A stretch of DNA of 47,570 nucleotides. Origin: Eubacterium sp. (GTDB lineage: Bacteria > Bacillota > Clostridia > Lachnospirales > Lachnospiraceae). Below the pieces are notes generated by a model that searched no databases, was not told where the DNA came from, and saw only the letters and a program-made list of their open reading frames with translations. A program made the translations under genes and the position numbers. Positions 27,129 to 35,638 of this stretch are shown one piece after another. Numbering within the stretch: the first letter of the stretch is position 1; each line of letters begins with the position of its first letter. Location of the stretch: contig JAFUPY010000028.1 of NCBI GenBank assembly GCA_017472565.1, positions 1 to 47,570 on the forward strand. Direction: 5' to 3'.

Positions 27129-27563
27129 CTACTCTGTTCTTAACAACTTATATAACAACTGATACAGCTGTAAGGATTCTTCTGGACTCAAATTCACACA
27201 GCTTGCCAGTGTTTTCGGAATCGCTACTGCTTTTTCCTTCAATGCTTCGCCTGCTTCTGTAATCTCTACAATCAGCACACGCTCGTCTTCTGTGGAACGA
27301 TAACGATTTACGTAGCCTTTTGCTTCCAGACTTTTTAACACTGGTGTCAATGTACCCGAATCTAAAAACAACTTTTTGCCCAATTCTTTTACGTTGATTT
27401 TTTTATGTTCCCAGAAAACCATCATGGTAATGTACTGTGTGTATGTCAGATCCAGTTCATCCAGATATGGTCTGTAATTTTTGATGACCTCTCTGGAGCA
27501 TGCATACAGTGGAAAACAAAGCTGATTTTCTAATTTTAATACATCATACTTGGAATTGTTCAT
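27129..27563 (-). CDS. ohrR: MarR-family organic peroxide sensor, OhrR type
   Basis: 144-residue winged-helix repressor. The N-terminus LENQLC puts a Cys at residue 16, matching the reactive Cys15 of Bacillus OhrR. FPLYACSREVIKNYRPYLDEL and the wing LDSGTLTPVLKSLEAKGYV..R..DER are also typical. In the family, oxidation of this Cys by organic hydroperoxides releases DNA. No ohrA peroxidase gene is adjacent; the gene lies just downstream of the first hydrogenase operon behind a terminator. It could guard oxygen-labile enzymes elsewhere; that is inference. Confidence 0.85.
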   Translation of the reverse strand: MNNSKYDVLKLENQLCFPLYACSREVIKNYRPYLDELDLTYTQYITMMVFWEHKKINVKELGKKLFLDSGTLTPVLKSLEAKGYVNRYRSTEDERVLIVEITEAGEALKEKAVAIPKTLASCVNLSPEESLQLYQLLYKLLRTE

Positions 27564-27589
27564 AACTTACCTCCCCGCAAACCACATCT

Positions 27590-27617
27590 ATTATAACATC
27601 TTTTTGGTTTCTGTAAA
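27590..27617 (-). promoter_or_regulatory. ohrR promoter
   Basis: On the minus strand TTTACA (27612-27617), a 16-base spacer and TATAAT (27590-27595), about 27 bases before the start codon. Confidence 0.65.
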
Positions 27618-27621
27618 CAAA

Positions 27622-27662
27622 GAAATCTCTTTTACTGTCACCTTAACTGTAAAAGAGATTTC
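27622..27662 (-). terminator. Terminator of hydrogenase module 1
   Basis: Perfect 14-base arms GAAATCTCTTTTAC and GTAAAAGAGATTTC around a 13-base loop, followed on the minus strand by TTTGTTT. It ends the ferredoxin-flavoprotein-hydrogenase transcript before ohrR. Confidence 0.85.
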
Positions 27663-27708
27663 CTAATTGTTCGTTATTTAAAGGTATTTGTGCCTGGGAT
27701 TAATATAC

Positions 27709-29352
27709 TTATCTTGGTGAATAAGAGGTATGTAAAAGTGCATGCGCCTTTTCGCTGCCAGGAGCACCAAGATACTCATCGTAAAGTACTTTCACGGATG
27801 TATTTTCATCAGATCTGCGTACATCTTTTTCTTCATCGTTTTTGTGAAGAGCTGCTGCACGATCACCAATTACGTCAGTGAGAACCTGAACGGATGCTGG
27901 CTGATATGGCTGTCCGCCACCATTTACACAACCGCCTGGGCATGCCATGATTTCAATAAAATCATATTCTACTTCACCAGCTTTCACTTTTGATAACAGT
28001 TCATTTGCTTTTGCAAGACCGGATACAGCGATGCCTTTTACATCTTTACCTGCAACACGGAGAGCCGCTTCCATTACACCACCTGTTGCACCAAAGATTA
28101 CGGCTGCTCCAGTTCCTTCGCCCATAAGATCGTCGAATTTTTCGTTTGGAAGAGCTGCAAGCTGAATCTCAGCTTCTTTTAACATCTTGCCAAGCTCGTT
28201 TGTTGTAATAGAAATATCAACATCCTGTAATTCTTCTCTTGTAAGCTCGAATTTCTTCGCTGTACAAGGCATAACACTAACTACTACCATATTTTCTTTT
28301 GCTACGCCTAACTTCTCTGCAAGATAAGATTTTGCCACAGAACCAAACATCTGCTGTGGAGACTTACAGGTAGAAATGTTATCTAACATATCTGGATAGA
28401 AGTGTTCTGCGTATTTGATCCAACCTGGACAACAGGATGTAATCATTGGAAGTACGCCATCGTTTTCAATTCTGCCTACCAATTCATTTACTTCTTCCAT
28501 AATAGTAAGATCGGCTGCAAAGGAAGTATCAAACACCTTGTCAAAACCAAGCTTGCGGCATGCTGCTGCAATACGGCCTTCTACGTCAATGCCTACTGGG
28601 AATTCAAATGTCTCACCAAGAGTTGCACGAACGGCTGGAGCCACCTGTACTACAACGTATTTTTCTTCGTCTGCCAAAGCTGCTTTTACTGCTGCGGTGC
28701 TGTCTTTTTCATATAATGCGCCAACTGGACATACAGCAACACACTGTCCGCAGTTTACACAGCTTGCTGCTGCAAGACCTGCTGGAGAGGATGGCTGAAC
28801 AACAGTGTCAAGGCCTTTGCCTGTTGCAACAATGGCAGATACTGCCTGTAATTTTGCACAAGCGTTGATACAACGTTTACACTTGATACATTTGCTGTTG
28901 TCACGAACCAGGACAACAGAAGTTGTATCCAGTTCTAATAATTCAGGTTTTGCTTTGTTTTCTGCTTCATCAGTAAAACCATATTCGTGAAGTAATGTCT
29001 GTAATTCACATGTTTCAGAGCGGAAACAGTTTAAGCAGTCTTTGTTATGTGTTTCTAAGATTGCTGTTAATGCTGCCTTTCTTGCTGCCATAACAGCTGG
29101 TGTCTTTGTCTGGATCTCCATACCTTCTTTGATACGGGTTGTGGATGCATTGACTACCTGGCCATCTACTTCTACCACACAAACTCCACTTTCGTCGATA
29201 TCATTAACACCTTTTAAGTAATAGAGTGTTGGAACCGGCTGGTTCATAAACTCTCTTTTAAACTTCATTGTTTCAAAGGAAGCATCGAGAATGGTGATTC
29301 CTTTTTTCATGGTATAATCGTAACCATTGATTTTAATATTCACTGTACTCAT
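27709..29352 (-). CDS. [FeFe] hydrogenase, module 1, with degenerate [2Fe-2S] domain
   Basis: 547-residue group A [FeFe] hydrogenase. AGGAGG six bases before the ATG at 29352 sets the start. Residues 1-85 keep the [2Fe-2S] fold pattern, but the ligand positions read Y44, S55, C58, S70, so three of four Cys are gone. Next come the His-ligated cluster (H102, C106, C109, C115), two [4Fe-4S] motifs (C155-C165, C198-C208), and the H-cluster motifs TSCCPGW (305-311), MPCTAKKFE (361-369) and ACPGGCVNGGGQP (470-482). The proton-path residues in LTIMEE and the Cys in TSCC are kept. About 31 residues present in the module 2 paralogue between MEAALR and VSGLA are missing. It exchanges electrons with protons/H2; the partner is probably the upstream flavoprotein. 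No HydB/HydC or maturase gene is in the window. Confidence 0.88.
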   Translation of the reverse strand: MSTVNIKINGYDYTMKKGITILDASFETMKFKREFMNQPVPTLYYLKGVNDIDESGVCVVEVDGQVVNASTTRIKEGMEIQTKTPAVMAARKAALTAILETHNKDCLNCFRSETCELQTLLHEYGFTDEAENKAKPELLELDTTSVVLVRDNSKCIKCKRCINACAKLQAVSAIVATGKGLDTVVQPSSPAGLAAASCVNCGQCVAVCPVGALYEKDSTAAVKAALADEEKYVVVQVAPAVRATLGETFEFPVGIDVEGRIAAACRKLGFDKVFDTSFAADLTIMEEVNELVGRIENDGVLPMITSCCPGWIKYAEHFYPDMLDNISTCKSPQQMFGSVAKSYLAEKLGVAKENMVVVSVMPCTAKKFELTREELQDVDISITTNELGKMLKEAEIQLAALPNEKFDDLMGEGTGAAVIFGATGGVMEAALRVAGKDVKGIAVSGLAKANELLSKVKAGEVEYDFIEIMACPGGCVNGGGQPYQPASVQVLTDVIGDRAAALHKNDEEKDVRRSDENTSVKVLYDEYLGAPGSEKAHALLHTSYSPR

Positions 29353-29366
29353 CACGTTCCTCCTGC

Positions 29367-31139
29367 TTAACAATTCGCAAAAAATGTTGCTTCATCGTAT
29401 TCATCTACATGGCCTTCTGGGATTTCATATCCTACTGGACGTACTGGATATTTCCACATTGGGATATCTTCTGTCCAAAGTTCCATTTCACCATCAGCAC
29501 CCTGCTTGATGTTGATCCATTTCAACCAATTTTTATTATCTGTTTCCGGATAATCTGCGCGGTAATGTGGATACATGATACCACGTGTTTCTTTTCTCAT
29601 TTCTGCTGTACGGAAAATCATTTCCAGCGCAAGAATGTTGTCTGCTGCTTCTAAGCATTTTGCAAGACCATGTGGGTCTGTTGCACCAAGTTCTGGAACA
29701 ATTGCTTTCATCTGCTTGATATCAGCAAACACTTTTTCAAATGTAGACTGATCTTTGATAATTGCATATTTTACATCAAAAATATATGTTTCGATCATAT
29801 CGAAGATTTCTTTTGGACTGCGTCCATTTGGACGGCTCAGTGGAGCATAGATTTTTTCTTTTAATGCTGCGATCTGATCCAGGTTCAGTTCATCCCAGCT
29901 AGCATTTGCTGCGTATGGAGCTACAGAATCACCTGCCATCATACCTGTTGTAGAAGCAAATCCAAGTCCGTCACCACGTGTCCAGCCAAAATAAGCACAG
30001 CCCTGTGTTACCATCTTACCAGTTGCCCATAAGCCTTCTACATTTGTTCTCATCTGGTTATCAACCTTCATAGGTTCTAACTGGATAACGGTCTTGATGG
30101 TTGTTTCAGGTACGCTTCCTACATCGCCGATATTTTTCGCTGTTTTTGTAAATACCAAATGTTCCCAATGCATCTTATCGCGGAACATACGCTGTGTAGA
30201 TTCGTGCATGTCAGTACCACCGATCATTTCACGAACTTCGTCCGGATGTTCTAAGTCAACCGTCAATGGGCCGTTTCCTTCTGCAACTTCTTTAACCATT
30301 GCCTGTACAAGTGCTGGAGTAACTTCCCATTCCTTGTGTCCAATATAATGATCTGTCAGGTTTAAACCATTTTTGTTGCAGATCATATTAAATCCACCGT
30401 AGATTGGTGTGTTTGTTTTCTTAAATACAACGTCAACCTGTGTAGAGAATTCCACGTTGGCTACCTGTGCGCCTACACGATATGCAGCGCCTACACCAGT
30501 ACCATAGCCCATGAATTCCAGGCCGATTTTCTTGAAATGGCACCCCTGTGTTGCAAGAACCACTGCTTTTGCGTGGAAAATCTTACATTCCATGTGATCC
30601 ATGTCAAAACCGATCGCACCGATGGTCTTGCCCGCGTCGTTTGTCAAAAGTTCAAATACATTTACACGGTTCAAAAGACGAATGCCAAGTTTTAATGCAT
30701 GGGCACGAAGCTGTGCACAAATGTTGATGGATACACCCCCCATATCCAGTGCATTTGGAATAAATGGAAGTGGAGTTGCTTCTCCATCCTCATTACAGGA
30801 AGTGATAACACCACAGTGCTTCATATAATCAATAGAGTCTTTGTGATATACCAGGTAATCTCTTAACATTTCCTGGTCATTGATAAATGGTGTGTGAGCA
30901 TGCACCAGATAATTCAATGCATTTTTAACACCATCTGGATGTTTGGATGTGGAACGAATACCGTTACCAGCCTTTGTTGCCTGTCCATTCCATCCGATAA
31001 TACCTTTATCAATTACCAAAATATCTAAATTTGGTTTGTTTTCTTTTGCTCTGATTGCTGTAACCAGACCAGCCATACCGCCACCAACGATCAGGATGTC
31101 AGCGGTAAAAAGTTCGCCATAATCTTTAACGTTTGCCAC
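29367..31139 (-). CDS. AprA/fumarate-reductase-family flavoprotein, module 1
   Basis: 590-residue FAD-dependent oxidoreductase with GTG start after AAGGAGG. The dinucleotide fold GGGMAG is at residues 19-24. The GQATKAGNG segment replaces the HT.A..GG of succinate dehydrogenase, so the His for covalent FAD is absent, as in AprA and aspartate oxidase. A second FAD motif is ATQGCHFKKIG, and the C-terminal third (RGIMYPHYRADYPETDNKNW) resembles AprA. No signal peptide, so cytoplasmic. Length (590) is shorter than true AprA, and no sulfate-activation or Dsr genes are present, so APS reduction is unlikely. It lies 14 bases downstream of the ferredoxin gene and 14 bases upstream of the hydrogenase start. 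The substrate, probably a small organic acceptor or donor, is unknown. Confidence 0.85.
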   Translation of the reverse strand: MANVKDYGELFTADILIVGGGMAGLVTAIRAKENKPNLDILVIDKGIIGWNGQATKAGNGIRSTSKHPDGVKNALNYLVHAHTPFINDQEMLRDYLVYHKDSIDYMKHCGVITSCNEDGEATPLPFIPNALDMGGVSINICAQLRAHALKLGIRLLNRVNVFELLTNDAGKTIGAIGFDMDHMECKIFHAKAVVLATQGCHFKKIGLEFMGYGTGVGAAYRVGAQVANVEFSTQVDVVFKKTNTPIYGGFNMICNKNGLNLTDHYIGHKEWEVTPALVQAMVKEVAEGNGPLTVDLEHPDEVREMIGGTDMHESTQRMFRDKMHWEHLVFTKTAKNIGDVGSVPETTIKTVIQLEPMKVDNQMRTNVEGLWATGKMVTQGCAYFGWTRGDGLGFASTTGMMAGDSVAPYAANASWDELNLDQIAALKEKIYAPLSRPNGRSPKEIFDMIETYIFDVKYAIIKDQSTFEKVFADIKQMKAIVPELGATDPHGLAKCLEAADNILALEMIFRTAEMRKETRGIMYPHYRADYPETDNKNWLKWINIKQGADGEMELWTEDIPMWKYPVRPVGYEIPEGHVDEYDEATFFANC

Positions 31140-31152
31140 TATTTTTTCCTCC

Positions 31153-31434
31153 TTATTCGTTGTCTAATTTTACAAGTCCAGCGCTGTACTCTAATGGATC
31201 TATCTGCAATGTGGAAATTGGCTGAATATCAATAATGTTATTCAAGCAATCCATCTCACACTGATAGCAAAGTACACATTCATCTGGGTATTTTGGATAT
31301 GCGTGACCATGTTCTTCATCCCACTGCCATACGTTCTCCTGGCAGCGACGGATGCATCTTTTACATCCACAGCAACGATCTGTGTCAACCACGTATCGGA
31401 TACTCTGCTGCTGAGCTTTGTTTGTAACGATCAT
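31153..31434 (-). CDS. Two-[4Fe-4S] ferredoxin, AprB-like, module 1
   Basis: 93 residues with two cluster motifs, CCGCKRCIRRC and CVLCYQCEMDC, separated by about 30 residues, plus a C-terminal extension (residues 60-93). This matches the arrangement of AprB, where the tail wraps the flavoprotein. AAGGAGG seven bases before the ATG at 31434 sets the start. It is the first gene of the module and is expected to carry electrons between the flavoprotein and the hydrogenase. Confidence 0.88.
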   Translation of the reverse strand: MIVTNKAQQQSIRYVVDTDRCCGCKRCIRRCQENVWQWDEEHGHAYPKYPDECVLCYQCEMDCLNNIIDIQPISTLQIDPLEYSAGLVKLDNE

Positions 31435-31483
31435 ATTTTTTCCTCCTTCATACAAGCATTTTGTACGGAACTTCTATGGTAAC

Positions 31484-31489
31484 AGTATA
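31484..31489 (-). promoter_or_regulatory. Extended -10 promoter of module 1
   Basis: On the minus strand TG-G-TATACT about 50 bases before the ferredoxin start; no good -35 box, which is common for activator-dependent promoters. It faces away from the regulator gene at 31662. Confidence 0.5.
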
Positions 31490-31621
31490 CCAGTATCCTT
31501 TCATGAAAAGTTCCGTGTTGTTCTCAGAATTTACTATAGTCATTTTCTACACTGGTGTTGAAAAATTGGGGGCTGGGTGACCACAAGCTTCCGGATACAG
31601 GTAGAATTGTCTATAGATTCG

Positions 31622-31630
31622 TGCTATACT
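31622..31630 (+). promoter_or_regulatory. Extended -10 promoter of regulator 1
   Basis: TG-C-TATACT about 32 bases before the regulator ATG, with no clear -35 box. Confidence 0.5.
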
Positions 31631-31661
31631 ATTTAAAAATTAGTAAAAGGAGACGCATAAC

Positions 31662-33212
31662 ATGTACGTAGGATTAAAAAATATCGAACATCATTTATCC
31701 ACCTATCCGACTTACCTGACATTCTCAGACGACACCCATTGTCTGACAGGCTGGAACAAGCTATCTTATGCGCCTAAACCATATAGCAGTCACATTCTCT
31801 ACATCTGTGAGTACGAACCGGCTTTATCAGAAATCGAATTTTCAGCAAATATGCATATTTTGTGTATCATTCCTGAGGACACAGATTTTTCTCAGGATTC
31901 CCTGAACCAGATTAGAAACACTTTTCCGGATGATGCCAGTATCCTATTCCTGCAAACAGGGGATTCTGCTCCAATCTATTCAGAATTACAGCAATACTAC
32001 AACATTCAAAGTGGTGTTGGTATGTTTGGGCAGACGCTCTTAGAGCATCTTGCTTTTGGGGATAGTCTTCAGGATGCCATTGAATATGCATATCGAGTTC
32101 TTATGAATCCAATCTTTGTATTTGATACCAACTACAATCTGATTGCCGCCACTTGGGAATCCATTTACAAGCTTGGCCTGGAAGACGATGTGATCAAAAA
32201 CAAAGGTTTTTCCAATAATGATTATAAAATGGCAAACCAGGAACGATTTCACGATCGTATGATCAAAAGCGAGGTTCCAATCAAACGATCCAATCAAGAG
32301 TTGGGATATGAACAGTTGATCTGTTCTATCAACACCCAAAAGAACCTTGGGCACATCGTTGTTTCTGCGATAAACAAGCCATTAGAACCGATTGACACGG
32401 AATTCTTATTAATCTTAAAGAAGTTTGTCAATCAGCTCTTATCCAACGACAATTTTATCCGAAATGCCAAGGGATTTAATTATGAATACTTTTTAAAGGA
32501 TTTGCTGGATGAAAAGATCAAGGCTGACCGCGTTTTTTCAGAGCGTACAGAATACATACAGAATGAATTTGTAGGCAATCTTTACTGCATGGTAGTAGAA
32601 TCTGCACGAAGCATGAACGCCATCAACAATCGACAAATGCGAAATATTATAGAAAGCCGTTTTCCGAATTCAAAGGTGTTGATCTACAATGGTCAGATTG
32701 TGTGTATCTTCTCCATTTCAAGCAATCACCTGCTACCAAAAGAATATCGGCAAATGGCTGCGAATATTTGCAAAGAACATGGTCTGTTCGCCGGACTTAG
32801 CAACTGTTTCCAGGATATATTAGAGCTGGCTGAGTATTATAATCAGGCTCTTCGCTCGATTGAGCTTGGAATCCGTCAGGAAAACACACCGAACCTGTTC
32901 TGCTATGATGAACACTATATGGAACACCTGACCAGTGTCTTTTTGCAGAAAGAACATCAGGCCAGAGCCTTCTGTCATCCAAAGATGCAGTTTTTGATGG
33001 ACTATGACAAGCTTCACAAATCAGAGCTTGCGTATACGTTCTACATGTATCTGATCCATGAGCGTAATCTGGCTGCAACCGCAGACGCAATGGACATGCA
33101 CCGCACCTCTCTGGTGTATCGTTTTAAGAAGATCAATCTTCTGATCGGCGAAGATTTTGATGATTACAAAGAACGAATGCATATGATATTGTCCTATGAG
33201 ATGTATCAGTAA
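31662..33212 (+). CDS. PucR/CdaR-type regulator 1
   Basis: 516-residue transcription regulator. The last 60 residues are the PucR C-terminal HTH (ADAMDMHRTSLVYRFKKINLLIGEDFDDYKERM). The middle has a GAF/GGDEF-like sensing region typical of CdaR, with LRSIELGI before the HTH. The N-terminal 130 residues are less conserved. AAAGGAG precedes the ATG. It is divergent from module 1, which it presumably controls in response to a small organic effector. The regulator beside module 2 has the same length and order throughout. Confidence 0.85.
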   Translation: MYVGLKNIEHHLSTYPTYLTFSDDTHCLTGWNKLSYAPKPYSSHILYICEYEPALSEIEFSANMHILCIIPEDTDFSQDSLNQIRNTFPDDASILFLQTGDSAPIYSELQQYYNIQSGVGMFGQTLLEHLAFGDSLQDAIEYAYRVLMNPIFVFDTNYNLIAATWESIYKLGLEDDVIKNKGFSNNDYKMANQERFHDRMIKSEVPIKRSNQELGYEQLICSINTQKNLGHIVVSAINKPLEPIDTEFLLILKKFVNQLLSNDNFIRNAKGFNYEYFLKDLLDEKIKADRVFSERTEYIQNEFVGNLYCMVVESARSMNAINNRQMRNIIESRFPNSKVLIYNGQIVCIFSISSNHLLPKEYRQMAANICKEHGLFAGLSNCFQDILELAEYYNQALRSIELGIRQENTPNLFCYDEHYMEHLTSVFLQKEHQARAFCHPKMQFLMDYDKLHKSELAYTFYMYLIHERNLAATADAMDMHRTSLVYRFKKINLLIGEDFDDYKERMHMILSYEMYQ

Positions 33213-33235
33213 GAAATAATAGGAAGATATATTAC

Positions 33236-33273
33236 GAAAACCCCACGAGTTATCGCTCGTGGGGTTTTCTTTT
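33236..33273. terminator. Bidirectional terminator between regulator 1 and MFS 1
   Basis: Perfect 14-base arms GAAAACCCCACGAG and CTCGTGGGGTTTTC with a 6-base loop, then TTTT on plus and GTAATATAT on minus. It ends the converging regulator 1 and module 2 operon transcripts. Confidence 0.88.
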
Positions 33274-33339
33274 AGAGGTTGACTTTATGGAATAAACCTG
33301 CTTAAATCTCTGGGGGTTGTTTTAGGCAGGAACCTCTTG

Positions 33340-34566
33340 CTATTTAGATACTTGCTGTGGCCTGCGGATTCCAAAGAATACCACAAATCCCACAACCGTC
33401 AATACAATCATCATAAAGATGGTACTCATGTAGGACTGACTCATATCAAAGAGACGTCCTGCGATGGTTGATGCAAAGGATGCGATCAACAGGTTTGTGT
33501 TGATAATGGAAAAATTCAGCGGATAATAGGTTCTTCCAAAGAAATCGCTGATAATGGCTGAGTTGGTTGGTGTTACACCACCATAAGCAAAACCGCCAAC
33601 AACAAATCCTATAATAATGAACATAAACTGCCCTGAAATCAACGCAAAGATCAGAATCAGCGCCGCAATAATATTGATGACCATCGTCAACAACATGGTA
33701 AGCTTATAGCCTTTTTTGTCATAGAGCGCGCCAAAACAAACGCGTCCAATACCGTTAAAAATGGAAATCAGACCTACTACTGTGGCAATATTTCCACTGG
33801 AAACCTCAGGTCCTACCTGTGTAGCGATACCGCTGGCCTGGGACAGCAAAACAAGTCCTACGCCACTGATTACGATTGCCCACACATAGTACAACCAGAA
33901 TACTGGTTTGCGAACCATCTTTCCTGTGTTGATATCCAATGCAGGTTCCCGCATTGCTTTTTTCTTTGTAGCTGCAGGTGGTTTGTAATCTGGACCAGGT
34001 TTTTTGATGATCAGACCACAGACAACCAGAACTACCAGCAGAAGAATGGCAAACATTCGAAATGTTCCTGTCCATCCATCTGTTCCGTCTGCCGGGGACA
34101 GCGCCGCAAATACCTTACCAATCAGGAAGCTGCTGATACCAAATCCCATCAGCATAATGCCGGACAGTAAGCCTTGTTTGTCAGGGAACCAGGCACTGAT
34201 AGTGCCCATAACCGTATTATAAGTAAAGCCTGAACCAAATCCGCCTAACACACCAAATCCAAGATACAGTGTGATCAAGGAATTCTCTGTCATGGATGCC
34301 ACCATAAAACCAGCCAGCAGCATGATTGCTGATACAAACAAAAATACCTTGGCATTCATTTTCTTAGCAAGTACACCAGCAACCAGACATCCCACACAGA
34401 AAAACGCCATAACCAATGTAAATGTCAATGACAACTGGGCAACTGTCCAATCCGGATGGGAGGCACTGATTGTTTTTGACATGGTGGACCATGCATAAAT
34501 CATGCCAACTGCCAGCATAACAATGACACCCACAATGGCATACATCCATCTATTTAAACTTTTCAC
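33340..34566 (-). CDS. OxlT-like MFS transporter 1
   Basis: 408-residue major facilitator with 12 predicted helices. GTG start after AGGAGG. It shows MIYAWSTMSK and the GFGSGFTYNTVMGTISAWFPDKQGLLSG segment typical of the oxalate:formate antiporter / monocarboxylate subfamily, and a central basic loop (residues 195-220). It should carry an organic anion in or out. It is the last gene of the operon thiolase, DUF35-ACP, phosphotransacetylase, transporter, with a 9-base gap, so it probably imports the substrate or exports a product of that pathway. Confidence 0.85.
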   Translation of the reverse strand: MKSLNRWMYAIVGVIVMLAVGMIYAWSTMSKTISASHPDWTVAQLSLTFTLVMAFFCVGCLVAGVLAKKMNAKVFLFVSAIMLLAGFMVASMTENSLITLYLGFGVLGGFGSGFTYNTVMGTISAWFPDKQGLLSGIMLMGFGISSFLIGKVFAALSPADGTDGWTGTFRMFAILLLVVLVVCGLIIKKPGPDYKPPAATKKKAMREPALDINTGKMVRKPVFWLYYVWAIVISGVGLVLLSQASGIATQVGPEVSSGNIATVVGLISIFNGIGRVCFGALYDKKGYKLTMLLTMVINIIAALILIFALISGQFMFIIIGFVVGGFAYGGVTPTNSAIISDFFGRTYYPLNFSIINTNLLIASFASTIAGRLFDMSQSYMSTIFMMIVLTVVGFVVFFGIRRPQQVSK

Positions 34567-34575
34567 TTTTTCCTC

Positions 34576-35586
34576 CTATTTTGCTTTCTTATAAGCAGCA
34601 AGTACGCTAAGAAGAGCGATATCATTGTAGAGGATATCGTCTGTATCTGATCTGGAGCAGTCTAAGATTGGAAGTCTGAATCCCTGATAAAGTGGTCCAA
34701 ATACCTGACAGCGAGCAAAGCGCTGGATCAGTTTGGTACCTACGTTACAGCCTGCCGCATCTGGGAAAATCAGTACGTTTGCCTGTCCTGCAACTTCGCT
34801 TGGACGTTTTACTTTTTTGGCACCTACACGTTCGTCAATGGCTGCATCCGCCTGAAACTCACCGTCAATCTTAAGATCTGGGCGCAACTGCTGTGCCAGT
34901 TCTACTGCTGCACGGACTTTTTTCACTGGTTCGCTTAAACCGCCAGAGCCATCTGTGGAATAGGATACAAACGCACAGCGTGGTTCGATTCCAGTTACCG
35001 CTTCAAAGGTTTCACAGGAAGCAATGGCAATACTTGCGTGCTGCTCAATGTTTGGCTCGATACAGACTGCACCGTCTGACATACCAAAGCAATTGCCCTG
35101 TTTGCCATCAAAATCTTCCATTTCCAACAACAACAGACCAGATGCTGTTGGACAGTTCTTATCCATACCGATAATACTGTTTGCTGCTAATACAAACTCA
35201 TAAGTTGTGGTATCTACACCAGCTAACGTTCCATCTACTTCTCCCACTGCTTCCAACAGTGTCGCAAGATAGAGTGGATTGCCTACACGTTTGCCAACGA
35301 ATTTTTTTGGCATTACTTTTGTAGGCATGGTGTCGTATTTTTCTAACAATGCTTCTCTATAGGCTTCATCGTTGACATCAACAATCTTAATTCCTGTAAT
35401 ATCCAGTCCATATCCCTTGGCAGCTTCTTCGATTGCTGCTGGACTGCCAACAAAAACAATATTTGCTATGCCATTCTGTACAGCCTTAACAGAAGCCTTC
35501 ATCATGTACTCATTGGTACATTCTGGGATAGCGATGGTCTGCACATTGGCTTTCGCTTTTTCATAAATAGATTCAATAAAGCTCAT
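34576..35586 (-). CDS. Phosphate acetyltransferase-family enzyme
   Basis: 336-residue phosphotransacylase, close to the size of clostridial Pta. Conserved parts are IPECTNEYMM, VGNPLYLATLL, SYSTDGSGG, IDGEFQADAAID, EVAGQANVLIFPDAAGCNVGTKLIQ and GPLYQGFRLPILDCSRS. The last differs from the usual DLSRG. It would exchange acyl-CoA plus phosphate for acyl phosphate plus CoA; acetyl is likely but another short acyl is possible. The ATG at 35586 has AGGGAG about 11 bases upstream, and an earlier ATG at 35610 lacks one. In this operon it would convert a thiolytic product to acyl phosphate for substrate-level phosphorylation. Confidence 0.85.
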   Translation of the reverse strand: MSFIESIYEKAKANVQTIAIPECTNEYMMKASVKAVQNGIANIVFVGSPAAIEEAAKGYGLDITGIKIVDVNDEAYREALLEKYDTMPTKVMPKKFVGKRVGNPLYLATLLEAVGEVDGTLAGVDTTTYEFVLAANSIIGMDKNCPTASGLLLLEMEDFDGKQGNCFGMSDGAVCIEPNIEQHASIAIASCETFEAVTGIEPRCAFVSYSTDGSGGLSEPVKKVRAAVELAQQLRPDLKIDGEFQADAAIDERVGAKKVKRPSEVAGQANVLIFPDAAGCNVGTKLIQRFARCQVFGPLYQGFRLPILDCSRSDTDDILYNDIALLSVLAAYKKAK

Positions 35587-35638
35587 TTGAGATCTATCTC
35601 CCTTCCTCATATTTAAAACAAAATAAAGGTGTATCAAA

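Noticed and set aside
33298-33331. Second terminator after MFS 1 (CCTGC...GCAGG)
   Set aside because: The arms are only 5-6 bases around a long loop, and the perfect hairpin at 33236-33273 already does the job.
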